From Blepharisma japonicum (taxonomy: Eukaryota > Ciliophora > Heterotrichea > Heterotrichida > Blepharismidae): a stretch of 64,000 nucleotides of DNA. The notes beneath the pieces were generated by a model that was given only the letters and a program-made list of their open reading frames with translations, ran no database searches and had not been told where the DNA came from. The DNA is taken from assembly GCA_949751835.1 (NCBI GenBank), contig CATKHK010000083.1, forward strand, positions 62,001 to 126,000, read 5' to 3'. Every line of letters begins with the position of its first letter. The stretch's first letter is position 1. Both the position numbers and the translations under genes were made by a program. Shown here piece by piece: positions 59,662-64,000 of the stretch.

Positions 59662-62600
59662 CTACCCCTTTTTTATTATTTTTTGGCCTTTAGCATCTTG
59701 GGCATTTTTTCTTTTACGTAGACCTTCTGAAGACTTGTCTATATTTATTAGACTTGGATCATTTTGAATAATTTTTTGAATTAATTCGTCAATATTTTTA
59801 CTACCAAGCTTTTTCCTTGCTTTTTGTGTGCTTTCATCACTGCACTTATCTCTACTCAATAAATCAAAATAGGATAGTATTTTTCCATTTGCTTCGCTAA
59901 AGTGCTTATCTATCTTTTTGGCATCATCATAGCTAAATTGAAGTTCCTTAATATATAAACTTCATTTTCCTTCAGTAGCAGTTGTGTAAAACACAATGCC
60001 TCGAATAATCACACTGAGAAAATGGTTATAATTCAATCTGAAGGCAATATCCATATATTTCTTGGAGAGGATCTGCCAAATAGCATCATCAGCTTTTTCC
60101 TGCACTTTATCATCACTAACCGCTTTTAACACTTTAAGTTCATGTATAATGATGGTAGATGATTCTCCTAAAAGTGGAATAAAAATGCCATCAGTTTTTT
60201 TCCCAAAATTATTAGCTGTCTCCATTACTAATTTATATTTAGGTGTCTTTGCTTGCTCTAATGATATAAGAGCTATTCCTCCTGTATAAATTTGGAAAAA
60301 TGCTTCGTTTTTACGGCTGTAATCCTTTATATTACTAAGTAGATCGACTTGAATAAATTCCTTAAGCTCGTCTTTGTCTTCTAAACAATCAATAAATCTA
60401 TCTACCCACTCAAAACGATTAAAATTATCTTTCCCAATTACTTTATCGATTCATGCCACAAACAAATCATCATAAAAATATCTCTTTATTTCTTTATTCG
60501 GAACTACATAGACTAAGTTTTGAGGCTCATTTTCATAGGGGGTCAAGTATCCAGCATGAAGCAATAGCGCACAAAGATCATTTTTGATCTTTGTTTCATT
60601 AGATATTGGGGTATTTAAAACAAGATATCCAGCCTTCATTATTTCAAATATCTTATTTTGAGCATCAATATTATTAAATACTGAAATGAAAAAGTTTTCA
60701 TCATCTTCATTACGCCAATATATCTTGAGAGGTGTTTTACTTCCCATTGAAGCTTCAAATAAGCATGATATTATTGAGGAAGGGTTGTAAATTTTTTGTT
60801 CCCCAACCTTGTACCCATCATATCATTGTTTTATCAATATTCTCTGCTCTGTTAAATCCGTATCTGGACTTTGTTTCAAATGAGATTCAAGTAATTTATC
60901 AATTTCGTCTTCAGTAAAACCAAAGTAATCAGAGAAAGCTGTATCCAAAATAGTGAAAGGAGTAAAAGTTTTTTTAGGAAATATATCAAGCAGCGGATCA
61001 TAATAAACTCCAGTTATAATTATTTTGTCAATATATGAAGGATGGCTGGCTGGAAGAACCAACATTTTTCGTACAAGGTCTATAAATTGTTTTTTATGAC
61101 TTATATCATCTGTGCTTGTAATATTGTGATCATAATCCTCAAAAATTAAAATTACAGGTGTGTCATGAATTGTATGTAGCATTATGGATAGGTCATTTAA
61201 TGCTGTTATTATATCTATTGAGGATCTATCTGACAGATATGATCTAAATAGCTGCATTTCGGAGGGTAAATATATTTTATTGTCATCTATAATTGTTTCT
61301 AGTAAATGATTTAATGAAAAATTCTTACAGTTTCCCAGAATTGAGTGATATTTTATTTGTTTCTCTAAATAGAAACGATGTACCAGCAAACCTTATATAT
61401 TTCCCATTATCTGTGATCATTATATTTTTGCACCTTTCATTTTCCAAGTGATCTATATCAGTGTTATCTTTTCCCCCAGTAAATAAGTATAAATTTTCGA
61501 ATTTTCCATTTATATCTCTACTAGGATTTAGAAATGCTTGGAGCATGCTCATGTTCATTGACTTACCCCAACCTTTTGGTCTAGTAATAGCAATGTTAGG
61601 ACAACGCAATTCTAAAAGTGCCTTTATAAAGATTGTTTTGTCAACATAAGTGCATTCCCCATCAATTGTATCTTTAAAATTCAAATACCCTATGCTGAAA
61701 ATGCAATTATTTTCGATTTGAATGGCTGAATGATGTGTTGCAGGCGATTTATTTATCTTTTTTCCTTTGGTTCTTGGTGTCCAATATTGATCAGAGTCAA
61801 ATTCTCCGCTTTCCATTAATAATTGAATAAATTGAAGCGCATCGTCATCTTTTTGATGGACTTGGCAGTCTGCTAATATACACAATTGGCTTATATTCAG
61901 TTTTCTTTCTGAAAATAATACTCAATCATTTAAAATCATTCATGTTGTCAATTGTGCATATAGTTTATTTAAAATTGACATTTCTATGTTCTCTAGTGAT
62001 TTTAAATCTAGATTGCATGTAAATTTCTCAGCACTTGGCTCCAGATCAAGATTAATGCTTAAACCTTCCAAAATAGCTATTATTCTATTTGCGTAGCTTG
62101 TATCAAAATTTAAAAATGCCTTTGAATAGTCAGAATTTCCTGTTGAAATCAGCATTACTGTATTAAATATCAGTCATAGCCAGCTTTGAGAGCAATTTTC
62201 ACACTGCTTAATGGTGAGCGTGTCACATATTTTAGCTGATGAGAAAATTCCTCCAAAACTACCTAACCCTCTATCAGACAATTCAAAAATAGTTTGATTT
62301 TTCATCCAAAATTTTAGTAAAGGTGGCAAATTATACGAATTCCCTGAAGAATCGACCATATAAACTAATTCGGAGGAATTAGACAGAGGCTCTTTATTAA
62401 TATTTATATGGTTTTTTGGAATAATTACTATTGCTTGCCACATATAATTTTTTTCAGCTTCCTCGCTTCCCGTTGCCGAGTTTTTGCCACTTAAATTCAT
62501 TTTCCAAAATGCAATTATAGGCTTCTTTTGCTCTTTACAACTAGTCCTGACTAAATCTTGAAAGTTTACTATATAGGCTAGCAAGTTGGAAATTTCATCT

Positions 62601-62893
62601 CTAGAAGCGGGAAAATAATTGAAAGCGATATCTGAGCCTAGGATATGGATATTGTCCTGATAAATCGATTTAAGCACTTCTTTAATACCAAAAGCAGAGA
62701 GACAATATTCATTTAAGCTTGAGTGGCCAGAGTTCTGAAAATCCTTAAAGAGACTGTAAAGGGGCATTTCCAAATTTTCCATTTTATTATTATATTCCAT
62801 TTTTGATTGCAAAGGTAATAAGGTAAACACACACTTCGAAATCAAATCATGAAGCATAATTATGAATAGATAATTAGTTCTAACGATTCTCAT
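59662..62893 (-). CDS. Tentative Ulp1-like region fused to AAA-like NTPase and PD-(D/E)XK nuclease
   Basis: Leftward gene of about 3.2 kb using several TGA-Trp codons. The first third (about 62893-61930) has a Trp-led strand, a YMVDSSGN segment and a CENC-containing helix in the order of Ulp1/C48-like peptidases; this assignment is tentative. The centre (about 61740-60790) is the AAA-ATPase-like family: TYVDKTIFIKALL, Walker A RPKGWGKS, an acidic β-strand VILIFEDYD, FSDYFGFTEDEID and WYDGYKVG ... YNPSSII. The last part (about 60560-59960) has LLLHAGYLT, VPNKEIKRYF and the nuclease core KTDGIFIP ... IIHELKVLK. This NTPase-nuclease pair occurs in bacteria and in some eukaryotic effector-like or selfish proteins. 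The reading frame changes once, so it is either interrupted or has an atypical intron; I do not resolve it. Confidence 0.75.
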
Positions 62894-62947
62894 CTGAGCT
62901 TGTAAAATCTAGTATTGAATTCTCTTAATGATTTTCTAATTATTAAT

Positions 62948-63166
62948 TTAATTCATAGCATATTTATGCTTAACTTTTATGGTTGTTCCAAAAGATGTCC
63001 TCAGTCTAATTGGAACTGTAAAGTCTTTCTTTTTAGATATTCCAATAGGAATCATTCACAAATATACTTTACCTAGCATAAATTTAAAGCTTTTATACCA
63101 GCTATCTGTCCTAAATATATTAAAAGTATCATTAATTGGAGGTATTTTTCTAGGTAATCCATAAAT
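62948..63166 (-). pseudogene. Fragment copy of the DHHC gene 3' end
   Basis: Only the last ~70 codons of the DHHC-like gene are present, read as PPINDTFNIFRTDSWYKSFKF through to KHKYAMN and a TAA. They are close to the same stretch of the gene at 58727-59554, including the TGA-Trp in LWMIPIG. No Cys-rich domain or membrane segments follow to the right, so this is a truncated duplicate. The frame is still open, which suggests it is young or was preserved by chance. It sits 54 bp before the start of the NTPase/nuclease gene. Confidence 0.82.
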
Positions 63167-63340
63167 ATTGCTTCAATTTTATTTTAGACTCTTATATATT
63201 TCACCCAAATGAAGAAAGAAATTTAATACTACTTAAACAAATATATTTTGACTGAAAAAAGTAGCAAAAAAAGCATCAGAGTTTTCTTTGACAACCATTG
63301 GAGAGGTGGATTTTATGCTTGACCATAAGTATATCTTCTC

Positions 63341-63640
63341 TTAATAGAGTAATTTGTGTAGATTCATTTTCAAGTTTTGCTCTAGTTTTTTTTTAATTTT
63401 TCGAATAATTATATTTTTTAGATAGATGTTAGAATGATAAGTAACTGTAGCATATGAAAATATAATTCAGGTAACTTTGAGCGAGACTTTCTGTTCTAGT
63501 GTCTGTTTAAAGTTTTCTATTGCGTCAGGAACAGCTTCACCGATGAAATACTTGGAAAGATTTCTGACTATAGTTCTATATAAGCATGCATTATATTTTT
63601 TACTTTCGGGGGGATATATATTTTGGTTATTAAGCTTCAT
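63341..63640 (-). CDS. Possible small gene of unknown type, 99 aa
   Basis: A minus-strand frame runs from the ATG at 63640 to TAA at 63341 with one TGA-Trp. The first half (ESKKYNACLYRTIVRNLSKYF, GEAVPDAIENFKQTLEQ) looks like ordinary protein; the second half is very Lys/Ile/Asn-rich and looks like translated AT-rich spacer. It may be the remnant of a longer gene or an exon end. I recognise no family. Confidence 0.35.
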
Positions 63641-63715
63641 ACCAGCGAAAGATGTTTAGTCAATTCTAAATTTATTTGTGCAGTATTTATATTTAAAATT
63701 GATACAAAATCGATA

Positions 63716-64000
63716 TTAAGTATGATAGGTAGGGATTTTTGACTTGATAATAGGAACAATTTCTTCACCTCCTTGTTCTTCTAGTGTCATCAATACTTCT
63801 AGCACTTTATCCCTATAATTTCTCTCATTCATTTTCTTTCCTAGCTGCTGAAGAAACAGATGAACATGATTATTAAGATAAGGACCCACTAGTTCTGAAA
63901 GCAGCCTATATTGAACTTACTTTAATGTATCTAAAGCTGAACTAATTGCACCTTTATCGCTATTTGTCAAAGCTTGGCGTAAAGGCATCACTAATCGCGG
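63716..64000 (-). CDS. PACRG: PACRG, C-terminal part (5' part outside window)
   Basis: Exons 64000-63921 (partial) and 63905-63716 are visible. The product reads PLRQALTNSDKGAISSALDTLK, then LLSELVGPYLNNHVHLFL, and ends IVPIIKSKIPTYHT, the conserved C terminus of parkin co-regulated protein (…IIKSKIPTY…). PACRG is an axonemal protein at the inner junction of doublet microtubules and is needed for ciliary motility, as expected for a ciliate. Upstream exons lie beyond the right edge. Confidence 0.9.
63906..63920 (-). other. 15-nt intron in PACRG
   Basis: On the minus strand the sequence is GTAAGTTCAATATAG. It splits a Leu-Lys/Leu-Leu junction and restores the PACRG consensus. Confidence 0.9.

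Noticed and set aside
59662-62893. Recent bacterial contamination
   Set aside because: The gene uses several in-frame TGA codons as Trp and has the same base composition as its neighbours, and it lies between ciliate genes.
1-64000. tRNA/rRNA genes, CRISPR arrays, telomeric repeats, LTRs or transposase genes
   Set aside because: I scanned spacers by eye for cloverleaf B-box sequences, direct-repeat arrays, telomere-like repeats and transposase motifs and saw none; a tRNA or profile scan would be needed to exclude them fully.

Overview
The window looks like a piece of the macronuclear genome of a heterotrich ciliate close to Blepharisma. Two features point there. First, TGA is read as tryptophan: many genes only reach full length, with conserved Trp in the right place (for example WD40 and PH positions), when TGA is translated as Trp, and I see only TAA or TAG as final stops. 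Second, eleven introns were found and every one is exactly 15 nt, starts GT, ends TAG and carries an A at position 10. Tiny introns of this kind are known in Stentor and Blepharisma, and UGA=Trp is known in Blepharisma. Species assignment is inference.

Layout, left to right. 1-9 kb: a partial kinesin, two FYVE-type zinc finger genes (one with a CaaX tail, one with a PH domain), a myristoylatable EF-hand/PH/kinase protein of CDPK7-like build, guanylate kinase, and an unknown gene. 9-19 kb: a START-like lipid-binding protein, a kelch protein, the spliceosomal cyclophilin PPWD1, a BAR-GRAM-VASt-membrane protein of the LAM/GRAMD1 sterol-transfer type, and a coiled-coil protein ending in a Gas2-related microtubule-binding domain that is visible only after splicing. 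19-25 kb: a strongly codon-biased secreted protein, exportin-2/CSE1 and a CAMK-like kinase. 25-36 kb: one 10.9 kb gene for a UBR4/BIG-type N-recognin E3 ligase. 36-47 kb: a triple HMG-box protein, two small unknowns, a full-length USP7-type deubiquitinase, a second kelch protein and a large unknown basic protein. 47-58.7 kb: a 2-Cys peroxiredoxin with a metallothionein-like N terminus, an SCP/FCP1-type phosphatase, CDC123, a TOG protein, a RING-TRAF protein, a coiled-coil protein, a makorin, PWP2/UTP1 and an MBOAT acyltransferase-like protein.

The last 5 kb differ. A DHHC-family protein that lacks its catalytic cysteine is followed by a large gene combining a tentative Ulp1-like region, an AAA-like NTPase and a PD-(D/E)XK nuclease region. 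Beyond it lies a diverged copy of only the 3' end of the DHHC gene. The window closes in PACRG, an axonemal inner-junction gene.

Most other genes are housekeeping or cytoskeleton/membrane-trafficking genes packed very tightly: divergent start codons as little as 29 bp apart, convergent stops 11-18 bp apart, and same-strand neighbours 7 and 17 bp apart. I found no tRNA, rRNA, CRISPR array, telomeric repeat or intact transposase. Promoters cannot be recognised from sequence alone here and are inferred only from gene spacing.
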